NCBI RefSeq assembly: GCF_004614165.1
Contig: NZ_SPVG01000097.1
Coordinates: 1-45,350, forward strand
DNA length: 45,350 nt
Reading direction: 5' to 3'
From: Duganella callida
GTDB taxonomy: Bacteria; Pseudomonadota; Gammaproteobacteria; Burkholderiales; Burkholderiaceae_D
The notes below the pieces were generated by a model. The model was not told where the DNA came from. It ran no database searches and worked only from the letters and a program-made list of their open reading frames with translations. The position numbers and the translations under genes were made by a program. Shown here piece by piece: positions 22,461 to 30,640 of this stretch. How positions within the stretch are numbered: the stretch's first letter is position 1; each line of letters begins with the position of its first letter.

Positions 22461-23162
22461 ATGCCTACTCCGGTTTTACTGAACAACATCGAACACAAAG
22501 ACATGCGCATCATCACCGCCCGCGGCGCCCGGTACGGCGACCAGGTGATGGCGGTGACCACCTTCCCGTCCGAGTTCCGCGACGTGCAGGCATGCTTCCC
22601 CATCGTGTTCCGCAAGACCACCGACGGCCTGGGCTTCGAACCGATCGCGCTGTTCGGCTTCCACGAAGCGGAAAACCTGTTCCTCCAGGGCGAGCGCTGG
22701 GATGCGCCGTACGTGCCGATGATGCTGGAGCGCCAGCCCTTCCTGATCGGCGTCAGCGGCGAGGAACTGATGATCAATGTCGACCTCGACCACCCGCGCG
22801 TCAGCCGCGACCAGGGCCAGGAGGTGTTCCTGCCGCACGGCGGCAACACGGAATACCTGGAACGCGTCAACTCGCTGCTGTCGGCCATCCACCAGGGCAT
22901 GCAGGGCATGGGCGGCTTCCTGTCGGCGCTGCTCGAACACGAACTGCTGGAAAGCTTCGTGCTCGACGTCGAGCTGAACGACGGCTCGCAGAACCGTCTG
23001 ATCGGCTTTTACACCATCAACGAAGACCGCCTGCAGGCGCTGTCGGGCGAGGCGGTGGCCAAGCTGCACGCCGCCGGCCACCTGCAGGCGATCTACCTGG
23101 TGATCGCCTCGCTGTCCAACTTCCGCATGCTGATCGACCGCAAGAATGCTAGCCTCGCCTGA
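22461..23162 (+). CDS. SapC-family protein
   Basis: This 233-residue protein lacks a signal peptide and membrane segments. It matches the SapC family: an early core with MAVTTFPSEFRDVQACFPIV, the central FGFHEAENLFLQGERWDAPY and MMLERQPFLIGV, and a C-terminal half containing YTINEDRLQALSGE. SapC was named from an S-layer protein cluster of Campylobacter, but no biochemical activity is established. Members occur repeatedly beside TonB receptors, tryptophan-halogenase homologues and cupin proteins in proteobacteria, as here. The gene starts 10 nt after the halogenase stop and overlaps the next gene by 17 nt, implying translational coupling. Confidence 0.87.
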   Translation: MPTPVLLNNIEHKDMRIITARGARYGDQVMAVTTFPSEFRDVQACFPIVFRKTTDGLGFEPIALFGFHEAENLFLQGERWDAPYVPMMLERQPFLIGVSGEELMINVDLDHPRVSRDQGQEVFLPHGGNTEYLERVNSLLSAIHQGMQGMGGFLSALLEHELLESFVLDVELNDGSQNRLIGFYTINEDRLQALSGEAVAKLHAAGHLQAIYLVIASLSNFRMLIDRKNASLA

Positions 23163-24159
23163 AGCCATCCGCGAAGTCCATGGCCTCACGCCGACCACGC
23201 TCGGCGACGAGATCCTGACCTCCACCACGCCGCTGGTCCTGCGCGGCCTGGCGGCGGACTGGCCGATGGTGCGCGCCAGCCTGGAATCCGACCAGGCCGG
23301 CGACGCCTACCTGCGCCGCTACTACCAGGGCGCCACCGTCGGCGCCATGCTCGGTGCGCCGGACTCGGCCGGCCGCTTCTTCTACAACGAGCAACTGAAC
23401 GGCTTCAACTTCCAGCCGGTGCGCGCCAAGCTGAACGCCGTGCTGGACGAAATCCAGGCCAAGCGCGACATGCATCCGGCGCCGACCGTGTACGTCGGCT
23501 CGACCACCATCGACACCTGTCTGCCCGGCTTCCGCCAGCACAACGACCTCGACCTCGGAGCGCGCGACGCCCTGGCCAGCATCTGGATCGGCAACCGCAC
23601 CCGCATCGCCGCCCACTACGACCTGCCCGACAACGTCGCGGTGGTGGCAGGCGGGCGCCGCCGCTTCACGCTGTTCCCGCCGGAACAGCTGCCGAACCTG
23701 TACATCGGCCCGATCGATTTCACGCCGGCCGGCCAGGCCATCAGCCTGGTCGATTTCCACCAGCCGGACCTGGACAAGTTCCCGCGCTTCGCCGAAGCCA
23801 TGCGCCACGCACAGAGCGCCGAGCTGGCGCCGGGGGACGCCATCTTCATCCCCAGCATGTGGTGGCACCACATCGAGGCGCTGTCGCCGTTCAATGTGCT
23901 GATCAACTACTGGTGGCGGCAGTCGCCCGACTACATGGATACGCCGACCACGGCCCTGATGACCGCCATCCTCACCATGCGCGACCTGCCGCCGGCGCAG
24001 CGCAAGGTCTGGCAGGACATCTTCAACCACTACATTTTCGAGGCCGGCGAAGAAACGGCCGCGCATATCCCGCCGGCCGCGCGCGGCGCGCTGGGCCCGC
24101 TGACGGCGGACGGCGCGCGCGCCCTGCGTGCGCTGCTGCTGCAAAGACTCAACCGATAA
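23146..24159 (+). CDS. JmjC-like cupin (Cupin_8), putative Fe(II)/2-oxoglutarate oxygenase
   Basis: The 337-residue protein has a JmjC/FIH-type double-stranded beta-helix. The iron facial triad is visible as H157-Y-D159 (AAHYDLPDNVAVV) and H241 in the SMWWHHIEAL segment, and GGRRRFTLFPPEQ follows the HxD motif as in the family. The N-terminus (PLVLRGLAADWPMVRA) is the typical Cupin_8 opening. Such enzymes hydroxylate proteins or small molecules. The intact HxD...H triad suggests a working oxygenase. Its substrate could be the same compound handled by the halogenases, or a protein such as SapC; neither is shown. It overlaps SapC by 17 nt. Confidence 0.82.
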   Translation: MLASPEAIREVHGLTPTTLGDEILTSTTPLVLRGLAADWPMVRASLESDQAGDAYLRRYYQGATVGAMLGAPDSAGRFFYNEQLNGFNFQPVRAKLNAVLDEIQAKRDMHPAPTVYVGSTTIDTCLPGFRQHNDLDLGARDALASIWIGNRTRIAAHYDLPDNVAVVAGGRRRFTLFPPEQLPNLYIGPIDFTPAGQAISLVDFHQPDLDKFPRFAEAMRHAQSAELAPGDAIFIPSMWWHHIEALSPFNVLINYWWRQSPDYMDTPTTALMTAILTMRDLPPAQRKVWQDIFNHYIFEAGEETAAHIPPAARGALGPLTADGARALRALLLQRLNR

Positions 24160-24181
24160 TAAGGAATAAGGAGACTACGCC

Positions 24182-25699
24182 ATGCGTGACCCGAATAACC
24201 GTCAACCCGTACGTCGCGTCGTCATCTGCGGCGGCGGCACCGCCGGCTGGATGGCCGCCGCCGGCATCTCCAAGGTGCTGAGCAAGGTGCTCGAGATCAC
24301 CCTGATCGAATCGGAGGAGATCGGCACCGTCGGCGTCGGCGAAGCGACGATTCCGACCCTGATGAACTTCCACAACGTGCTGGAGATCAACGAGCAGGAA
24401 TTCATGGCCGAGACCCAGGCCACCTTCAAGCTGGGCATCAGCTTCGAAGGCTGGCGCAATGTGCGCGAGGATTACATCCACTCGTTCGGCGTCACCGGCA
24501 CCGACCACTGGACCGCCGGCTTCCAGCACTTCTGGCACAAGGGCGTGCAGCGCGGCCTGGCCGGCGACTACGGCGACTACTGCCTGGAACTGAAGGCGTC
24601 GCTGGAAAACCGCTTCGCCCACCTGCCCAACAATGGCATGAATTACGCCTACCACCTGGACGCCGGCCGCTACGCCAAATACCTGCGCCGCCTGAGCGAG
24701 GCGCGCAACGTCAGGCGCATCGAAGGCAAGATCGTGCGCTACACCAGGCAGGACGCCACCGGCGACGTCCGTTCGGTGGTGCTGGAGTCGGGCCAGGAAA
24801 TCGAAGGCGACCTGTTCATCGACTGCACCGGCTTCCGCGGCATGCTGATCGGCGAAGCGATGGGGGTGCCGATGGACGACTGGTCGGAATGGCTGTTCTG
24901 CGACCGCGCCATCGCGGTCCAGACCGAGTCGGTGGGCGACGCCGTGCCGCTGACGCGCTCCATCGCCCACCAGGCCGGCTGGCAGTGGCGCATCCCGCTG
25001 CAGCACCGGGTCGGCAACGGCATCGTGTTTTCCAGCCGCCACCTGGACGAGGACGCGGCACGCCAGCAACTGCTGCGCAATGTCCAGGGCCGCACCTTGA
25101 TCGAACCGCGCCTGATCAAGTTCAAACCCTGCCAGCGCCAGCAGACCTGGAAAGGCAACGTGATCGCCATCGGCCTGGCCAGCGGTTTCCTCGAACCGAT
25201 CGAATCGACCAGCATCCATTTGATCCAGCGCGCCGTGATCCGGCTGATGCAGATGTTCCCGTCGGACGGCATCCAGCAGGCCGACATCGACGAGTTCAAC
25301 ACCCAGTGCAACCACGAGATCGAGCACATCCGCGATTTCATCATCCTGCACTATCACGTCAACAACCGCACCGACTCGCAATTCTGGATCGACTCGCGCG
25401 AAATGAGCATCCCCGAATCGCTGCAGCACCGCATCGACCTGTTCCGCGAAACCGGCCGCGTGTTCCGCGTGCCGAACGAACTATTCGCCGAGAACTCGTG
25501 GATCCAGGTGATGCTGGGCCAGGGCATCATGCCCAAGTCGCACCACCCCACCGCCGACCTGATGGGCGACGAGGAACTGAAAGGCTTCCTCGGTTCGATC
25601 AAGGGCCGCATCGACCGCATCGTGGTGCAGCTGCCGACCCACCAGGCCTACGTCGAACGCTACTGCGGCCGCCCGGACGCGGGCGCCAAGGCGGCCTGA
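24182..25699 (+). CDS. Flavin-dependent halogenase (tryptophan halogenase family), second copy
   Basis: The 505-residue protein keeps all family hallmarks: FAD-binding GGGTAGW (17-23), VGEATIPT, catalytic lysine K83 (TFKLGISFEGW), W267-Q-W269-R-I-P272, and the halide/catalytic segment GFLEPIEST with E341, S342 and T343. By sequence it should be an active FADH2-dependent halogenase. AAGGAG lies 8 nt before the ATG, and the gene follows the cupin gene by 22 nt. Only modest identity to the first copy is visible, so the two probably act on different positions or substrates rather than being a recent duplication. Halogenases beside TonB receptors in Xanthomonas and Brevundimonas relatives have been reported to halogenate indole in vitro, some preferring bromide. 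Confidence 0.88.
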   Translation: MRDPNNRQPVRRVVICGGGTAGWMAAAGISKVLSKVLEITLIESEEIGTVGVGEATIPTLMNFHNVLEINEQEFMAETQATFKLGISFEGWRNVREDYIHSFGVTGTDHWTAGFQHFWHKGVQRGLAGDYGDYCLELKASLENRFAHLPNNGMNYAYHLDAGRYAKYLRRLSEARNVRRIEGKIVRYTRQDATGDVRSVVLESGQEIEGDLFIDCTGFRGMLIGEAMGVPMDDWSEWLFCDRAIAVQTESVGDAVPLTRSIAHQAGWQWRIPLQHRVGNGIVFSSRHLDEDAARQQLLRNVQGRTLIEPRLIKFKPCQRQQTWKGNVIAIGLASGFLEPIESTSIHLIQRAVIRLMQMFPSDGIQQADIDEFNTQCNHEIEHIRDFIILHYHVNNRTDSQFWIDSREMSIPESLQHRIDLFRETGRVFRVPNELFAENSWIQVMLGQGIMPKSHHPTADLMGDEELKGFLGSIKGRIDRIVVQLPTHQAYVERYCGRPDAGAKAA

Positions 25700-25717
25700 G
25701 TTTGCGCCAGCTCAAAC

Positions 25718-25742
25718 AAAGCCACCTTCGGGTGGCTTTTTT
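25718..25742 (+). terminator. Intrinsic terminator of the halogenase unit
   Basis: A 9-bp stem AAAGCCACC/GGTGGCTTT with a TTCG tetraloop runs into a T-tract. It ends the halogenase-SapC-cupin-halogenase unit and insulates the NACHT gene from it. Confidence 0.88.
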
Positions 25743-25759
25743 ATTGCCGCAAGACAAAT

Positions 25760-25776
25760 GCTCGTGTATTGTTAAA
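25760..25776 (+). repeat. 17-nt motif copy 2 (GCTCGTGTATTGTTAAA)
   Basis: It is identical to 4517-4533 except for one base. Here it overlaps the candidate -35 (TTGTTA, 25769-25774) of the NACHT gene. Its meaning is unknown. Confidence 0.4.
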
Positions 25777-25797
25777 AAGCTTACTTTCGCGTATTTG
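25769..25797 (+). promoter_or_regulatory. Candidate promoter of the NACHT gene
   Basis: TTGTTA and TATTTG are separated by 17 nt. The -10 match is weak, and the -10 ends only 8 nt before the ATG at 25806 with GAGGGAAC between, so the messenger would be almost leaderless. Tentative. Confidence 0.3.
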
Positions 25798-25805
25798 AGG
25801 GAACG

Positions 25806-28800
25806 ATGGCCAATCTGAAGCCGTTTTATTATTGTCTGCTGGGTATTGTGATGATCGCCATCCTCACGGCTGTGACATCGGTCGCGCTGATGCCAGCGGG
25901 ACAAGCGCTAACCATTCTCGCCTTTATCGGCCTGGTACTCTTAGTTCTTCGTCCTGCGTTGAGTCCACCCGGGACGGGGCCAACCAGGGTGCGTATAATT
26001 ACCGTGCTGGGCTTTTTCGCCGTGGCGACGCAAAATAGTCTGTCGGATCATATCATCAACAATCTGCTGACTATTCTGCGCTCCGTGCCCGAACTGGTCG
26101 CAAAGTTCCCTTGGCTACTACAGGCAGAATGGTCCGGTGATCCAGCTCCGCTGCCACTGATTCTGAGTGCGCTCGTCGTTGCCGTGGTCTTTATCGGGCT
26201 CAAAGAAGCGCCGATCGCTGGCACGCCTTCCGCGCCACTGAAAAAGCATTTCCCTGAGCCGACTTTTGAAAAACAGTTAAAAGCATTTTGCCGTGCCCTG
26301 TACCGCGACCTCGAGATCACAGAAGATCAGGTAAATTGGAGTCCGGACTACGTGGAGCTTGAGGCCGAGGTGGAAATCTCTGACAATCCATCCAATCGCG
26401 CCCCGAGACGCATCCTGAATTTACAAACCGCCATCCGTAACGAGCAAAAGGCCAAGACATTTTTGGTACTGGGCGAGCCGGGGGCAGGCAAAAGCGTCGC
26501 CCTGCGCAAACTGGCGCTGGATATGCTGTCCGAGTTCAAAGTCGATCAACGGATTCCAATTTATATCAACTTGCGCGAATGGCTTCCAGCACAAGGCGTC
26601 GGCCTTCGCTGGTCGCCACAGTCGCCGCCTACGTTGGAGCAATTGGATACTTTCGTGACCACCAAGGTCAGGCAACGGTGCACATATTTCGCGCGCGATT
26701 TCGTTGACCGGCATTTTCAGGAACTGTGGGAGCATGGACGCCTGTTTTTTATTTTCGACTCGTTCGACGAAATCCCCGAACTACTGGAGGCCCAAGATGA
26801 TCCATGGCTGATCAACCAGCTATCCCTACTGCTTTCCAACTTCATCCGCAGTGGCGATGAAACCAGAGGAGTGCTGGCGTCAAGGATGTTCCGCCGCCCT
26901 ACCGGTCCGTTTGGCGCCGACATGGTACTGGAGATCCGCCCACTTACCGAAGTACGCATTCAGGAAGCCATGAGCAACTACCCGGCTTTCACCGTCCCGC
27001 TTCAAAATCAACTCTTGCACGAGCGGCCGGACTGGCTGCCCATCGTCCGCAATCCTTTCATGATGGCGCTGCTGGGAGAATGGGTCAAAACGCATCAGTG
27101 CCTGCCAGACACGCAGGCCCAGCTTTACCAGCATTACCTGACAGCCCGCCTGACACAAGTGGAAGCGGATGTACGCAAACATAAATTGAGCACGGAGCAG
27201 GTCCTGCAAAGCGCCAAGCGGATTGCATATTTCGTATTCGACAATAGCTCGTTTGGCCTGGAGGCTCCGGTAGCCGTACTGCGTGAGGAATTACAGATTC
27301 CACAGCTTGACCAGGTCATCGAGATCCTGAGTCAGGCCATCATCGCCAGAGTCACAGACAAAGAGCCGCGTTCTTTTGCTTTTGTACACCGGCGTTTCCT
27401 GGAATATCTTGTCACCACGCGCATGCTGGAGCACAGCGAACCGCCGCCATTCGAAGCGATTCCGACCGATGCCCGCGGCCGCGACGCCACAGTCCTGTAT
27501 GCCCAGCTGTGTAGTGACAAGATTGCACGCGAACTGGCCGAGCTTTGTTGGAATGAAATTGCACTGCATTTCGGCAGCTCGGAAAACCGGCGTGCCATCC
27601 ATAGTCTACGATTCCTGACCGACGCGTTCCGGTCACGCCGCCAAGCCTTGGTTGGTTTCTCTGACAAGCTCGCCGTATTTGTTACCGAAAATGCGAAAAA
27701 TGACGAGGACATGGTGCAGGCAAAAATCTGCCTGGAAGCTACCGGCTTGCTCAGCAATACAGACGCGGTGCCAGTGTTGCAAATCGCTATGACCTGTCCC
27801 AACAGCTGGCTACGAGAGACCGCCTTTCGCGCCTGCCGCCATTTGCCCGCATTATCCAGTTCGTTAAAACAGCGCATCAATGACTATGTGGTGAGTATGC
27901 CTCCGCTACAATTTTGGCAGGAGCGCAAGGCCTTGTTCCTGTCGCTGGCCTTGTCCGATCCATTACGGGGGGCACACCTCATCGCCACCTGGCGCAAATG
28001 GAATTTGCTAATCTCCATTTGCGCTCTGGCACTCAGCAGCGCACTCGTCCCGCCCGTCACAATGCTGATTTGCAGCACGACTGCAATGCTGCTGTTGATG
28101 GACAGATTAATCGTCCCGCTGGGCGTCCATTTCATTCCTCGGAGCCGACGTAAACCCATCCACCAGTCAACGATGCTGCCAGCTGGAGCCATTTTCCGAA
28201 TCCATCAGCATATTTTCGCTGCGGCGGTTGTCTTGACTGGGCTCCAGTTTCTCTACCAATCAGCTGTGTCAGTGCAGTTGGTGCCGCTATCCGGCTATCT
28301 GCCGCCACACCATATAAATGGCGTCGCAGCATTGCTTACAATGTTGGGCTTGTTATCGGTGGATTGGTTACTGTTAGGGTATCTGCTCCGAGCCTGCCGG
28401 GCTTTCCTGGCTTGGCCGTGGAAACAAAAACTCAGCTTCATCCTCACCATGTCTGCTCTTGCGTTCGGCATTCTCAGCTTCATTACAGTTGTTGTTCTGG
28501 CAGCTAAAAAGGTACCGGTTTCGATACAGCATGTGGTCGCCCAAAGTATGGGTACGCTGTTGCTGCTGGTTTTGCTGTGGGCCACAACGCTGCACTTACG
28601 AGACTATCTTCACGACCACTTGGCAATGCGCAAATTGTTCCGCACTTTTGAGACCAAAATCTCGCGCGAGCGAATCGTCCACGCCATCGACGCGGTGAGG
28701 CTGCCCCAGAGTCGTCTGGCAGTGGTCAGGCAGATCGCAGCAAAAAAACTGCTGGTGGATGGCGACTGGCCCGACGGTTTCAAACTCACTATCCGCAGTG

Positions 28801-28859
28801 AGCCCGCGATTATCGAGCTCGGCCGATTGCAAGAAAGATGGGAAGGGCTGGACCGCTAG
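25806..28859 (+). CDS. Membrane-flanked NACHT-domain ATPase, candidate anti-phage NLR-like protein
   Basis: The 1,017-residue protein has about three or four hydrophobic segments at the N-terminus (7-29, 34-50, 62-76, 116-132) and a NACHT module from about 215 to 540. Visible motifs are Walker A GEPGAGKS (223-230), Walker B FFIFDSFDEIPE (D318, D321, E322), a sensor-like ASR at 358-360, RNPFMMALL and FVHRRFLEYL. A helical, HEAT-like stretch (about 565-720), about six further membrane helices (733-930) and an 85-residue soluble tail follow. STAND ATPases of this kind act as switches, and bacterial NACHT proteins are known to protect against phage. Base composition is clearly less GC-rich than the flanks, pointing to transfer. 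It stands alone between a terminator and a convergent LysR gene. Defence is inferred, not shown. Confidence 0.82.
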   Translation: MANLKPFYYCLLGIVMIAILTAVTSVALMPAGQALTILAFIGLVLLVLRPALSPPGTGPTRVRIITVLGFFAVATQNSLSDHIINNLLTILRSVPELVAKFPWLLQAEWSGDPAPLPLILSALVVAVVFIGLKEAPIAGTPSAPLKKHFPEPTFEKQLKAFCRALYRDLEITEDQVNWSPDYVELEAEVEISDNPSNRAPRRILNLQTAIRNEQKAKTFLVLGEPGAGKSVALRKLALDMLSEFKVDQRIPIYINLREWLPAQGVGLRWSPQSPPTLEQLDTFVTTKVRQRCTYFARDFVDRHFQELWEHGRLFFIFDSFDEIPELLEAQDDPWLINQLSLLLSNFIRSGDETRGVLASRMFRRPTGPFGADMVLEIRPLTEVRIQEAMSNYPAFTVPLQNQLLHERPDWLPIVRNPFMMALLGEWVKTHQCLPDTQAQLYQHYLTARLTQVEADVRKHKLSTEQVLQSAKRIAYFVFDNSSFGLEAPVAVLREELQIPQLDQVIEILSQAIIARVTDKEPRSFAFVHRRFLEYLVTTRMLEHSEPPPFEAIPTDARGRDATVLYAQLCSDKIARELAELCWNEIALHFGSSENRRAIHSLRFLTDAFRSRRQALVGFSDKLAVFVTENAKNDEDMVQAKICLEATGLLSNTDAVPVLQIAMTCPNSWLRETAFRACRHLPALSSSLKQRINDYVVSMPPLQFWQERKALFLSLALSDPLRGAHLIATWRKWNLLISICALALSSALVPPVTMLICSTTAMLLLMDRLIVPLGVHFIPRSRRKPIHQSTMLPAGAIFRIHQHIFAAAVVLTGLQFLYQSAVSVQLVPLSGYLPPHHINGVAALLTMLGLLSVDWLLLGYLLRACRAFLAWPWKQKLSFILTMSALAFGILSFITVVVLAAKKVPVSIQHVVAQSMGTLLLLVLLWATTLHLRDYLHDHLAMRKLFRTFETKISRERIVHAIDAVRLPQSRLAVVRQIAAKKLLVDGDWPDGFKLTIRSEPAIIELGRLQERWEGLDR

Positions 28860-28871
28860 CACGATCAAGAT

Positions 28872-29768
28872 TTATTTTCCGCTTAGCCATGCGACTAACT
28901 GATCGTACACCAGCCGGATGCGCGCCGGCACCGGCCCGCGCTGGGGGCGATAGACGTAGATGTCCCAGGCGTCCGGCTGCTGCTTCTGCAGCACCGGCAC
29001 CAGCCTGCCCTCGGCGATCGGCGCCTCGGCCATGAAGCCGGGCAGCTGGCCGAAGCCGAGCCCGGCCAGGATGGCGTCGAACTCGGCCTCCGAATCGCTG
29101 CTGAGGAAGCGCGGGTTCACCGGCGAGATGTGCTGGCCGCCGGCAAAGTACCACGGCCACGCCTTGCCGGTGCTGAGGTCGCGCAGCGAGGTGGTCGGCA
29201 AGTCGTGCAGCTGCTCGATGGTCTTCGGCTTGCCGTATTGCGCGATCAGCGCCGACGTGCCCACCGTCAGGAACGGCGGCGAGGCGACCTTGCGCGCGAT
29301 GTAGCGGCTGTCGTGCATGGCGCCGTAACGCACGCCGATGTCGATGCGGCCATCCACCACGTCGGCATGGGTGTCGCTGAGCTGCATGTCGAAGCGCAGT
29401 CGCGGATACTGCTGGCCGATGCGGTTCAGCACCGGCACCATCAGCCGCCGTCCCAGCGCCACCGGCGCGGTCAGCCGCACCAGCCCTTCCGGCTGCTCCG
29501 ACCGCGCCGCTTCCGTGCCCGGCTGGAACAAGGCATCGATGCGCTGCACGCTGTCGCGCGCCTGCGCGGCCAGGTGTTCGCCATAGGTGGTGATCTGCAC
29601 CCCGCGCGTGTTGCGGTGGAAGAGCAGCTCGCCCTGCGCCGCCTCCAGGTCCTGCACCGCGCGCGTTACCGCCTGCGGCGAGATGCCCAGCCGCGCCGCC
29701 GCCTCCTTGAAGTTGCGCGCCTCCGCCGCCGCCACGAAGATGCGCAGCATTTCCAGTCTGTTCAGCAT
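28872..29768 (-). CDS. LysR-family regulator divergent from an SDR gene
   Basis: The 298-residue protein has a LysR helix-turn-helix (FKEAAARLGISPQAVTRAVQ) and an effector domain of normal length (about 90-295, starting LVRLTAPVALGRRLMVP). Its ATG at 29768 lies beside an inverted repeat, GAATTCCA/TGGAATTC, in the space shared with the short-chain dehydrogenase gene. The usual LysR arrangement, regulator divergent from its target, makes that dehydrogenase the likely regulated gene. Its stop is 12 nt from the stop of the NACHT gene, so it belongs to the ancestral chromosome flanking that insertion. Confidence 0.9.
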   Translation of the reverse strand: MLNRLEMLRIFVAAAEARNFKEAAARLGISPQAVTRAVQDLEAAQGELLFHRNTRGVQITTYGEHLAAQARDSVQRIDALFQPGTEAARSEQPEGLVRLTAPVALGRRLMVPVLNRIGQQYPRLRFDMQLSDTHADVVDGRIDIGVRYGAMHDSRYIARKVASPPFLTVGTSALIAQYGKPKTIEQLHDLPTTSLRDLSTGKAWPWYFAGGQHISPVNPRFLSSDSEAEFDAILAGLGFGQLPGFMAEAPIAEGRLVPVLQKQQPDAWDIYVYRPQRGPVPARIRLVYDQLVAWLSGK

Positions 29769-29772
29769 GTTT

Positions 29773-29793
29773 GAATTCCAGAAAATGGAATTC
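29773..29793. promoter_or_regulatory. Inverted repeat in the LysR/SDR intergenic region
   Basis: GAATTCCA (29773-29780) and TGGAATTC (29786-29793) form a perfect 8-bp inverted repeat with spacer GAAAA, starting 5 nt from the LysR start codon. A TATACT at 29836-29841 could be the -10 of the rightward SDR promoter. Probably the LysR autoregulatory site. Confidence 0.5.
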
Positions 29794-29873
29794 TCAAATC
29801 ATATCATTTCCATTTATTCGCATGATTGGTCTTCCTATACTGGACTCGTCAACCAACCAATGAGGAGTCCACC

Positions 29874-30617
29874 ATGAGCACCAACATCGAAAACAAAGTC
29901 GTCGTGATCACCGGCGCCAGCAGCGGCCTGGGTGAAGCCACCGCGCGCTATCTGGCCGCGCGCGGCGCCGCCGTGGTGCTGGGCGCGCGCCGCACCGACA
30001 GACTGGAACAGATCGCCGCCGAGATCGGTGCCGCCGGCGGCAAGGCCAGCGTGGCGCGGACCGACGTCACCGACAAGGCGCAGGTGCAGGCGCTGATCGA
30101 CCACGCGGTGGCCGCCTACGGCCGCGTCGATGTACTGATCAACAACGCCGGCCTGATGTCCATCGCGCCGATGGACCAGGTCAAGGTCGACGAGTGGGAC
30201 CGCATGATCGACATTAACGTCAAGGGTCTGCTGTACGGGATTGCCGCCGCGCTGCCGTTGTTCCGCCAGCAGAACAGCGGCCACTTCATCAACATCGCCT
30301 CGGTGGCCGGCATCAAGGTGTTCAGCCCGGGCGGCACGGTGTACAGCGGCACCAAGTTCGCGGTGCGCGCGATTTCGGAAGGCTTGCGCCACGAGGTCGG
30401 CGGCGCGATCCGCACCACCACCATCGAACCCGGCGCGGTCGATTCGGAACTCAAGCACGGCAGCTCGCACGAACAAAGCGCGCAGTTCGTCAAGGAATTC
30501 TACAAGCTGGCCATTCCGGCCGACGCGGTGGCGCGCGCCATTGCCTACGCCATCGAGCAGCCGGCCGACGTCGACATCAACGAAATCGTGTTGCGCCCGA
30601 CGGTGCAGGAGTTCTGA
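29874..30617 (+). CDS. Short-chain dehydrogenase/reductase (SDR)
   Basis: The 247-residue classical SDR has the cofactor motif TGASSGLG near residue 14, NNAG near residue 88, and the catalytic serine and Y-x-x-x-K (VYSGTKFAVRAI) near 140-160. An arginine in GARRTDR after the second strand suggests NADP(H) preference. It resembles the YdfG/serine-dehydrogenase-like branch, but the substrate cannot be named. I chose ATG 29874, with AGGAG 8 nt upstream, over an earlier in-frame start at 29826. It is divergent from its probable LysR regulator and convergent with the superoxide dismutase gene. Confidence 0.9.
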   Translation: MSTNIENKVVVITGASSGLGEATARYLAARGAAVVLGARRTDRLEQIAAEIGAAGGKASVARTDVTDKAQVQALIDHAVAAYGRVDVLINNAGLMSIAPMDQVKVDEWDRMIDINVKGLLYGIAAALPLFRQQNSGHFINIASVAGIKVFSPGGTVYSGTKFAVRAISEGLRHEVGGAIRTTTIEPGAVDSELKHGSSHEQSAQFVKEFYKLAIPADAVARAIAYAIEQPADVDINEIVLRPTVQEF

Positions 30618-30640
30618 GCATATGCGCGTTGAACCCGGTA

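Noticed and set aside
20927-25699. Halogenases as part of an antibiotic biosynthetic cluster
   Set aside because: No peptide synthetase, polyketide synthase, tailoring set or resistance gene is nearby; the genes belong to the TonB-receptor/SapC/cupin context.
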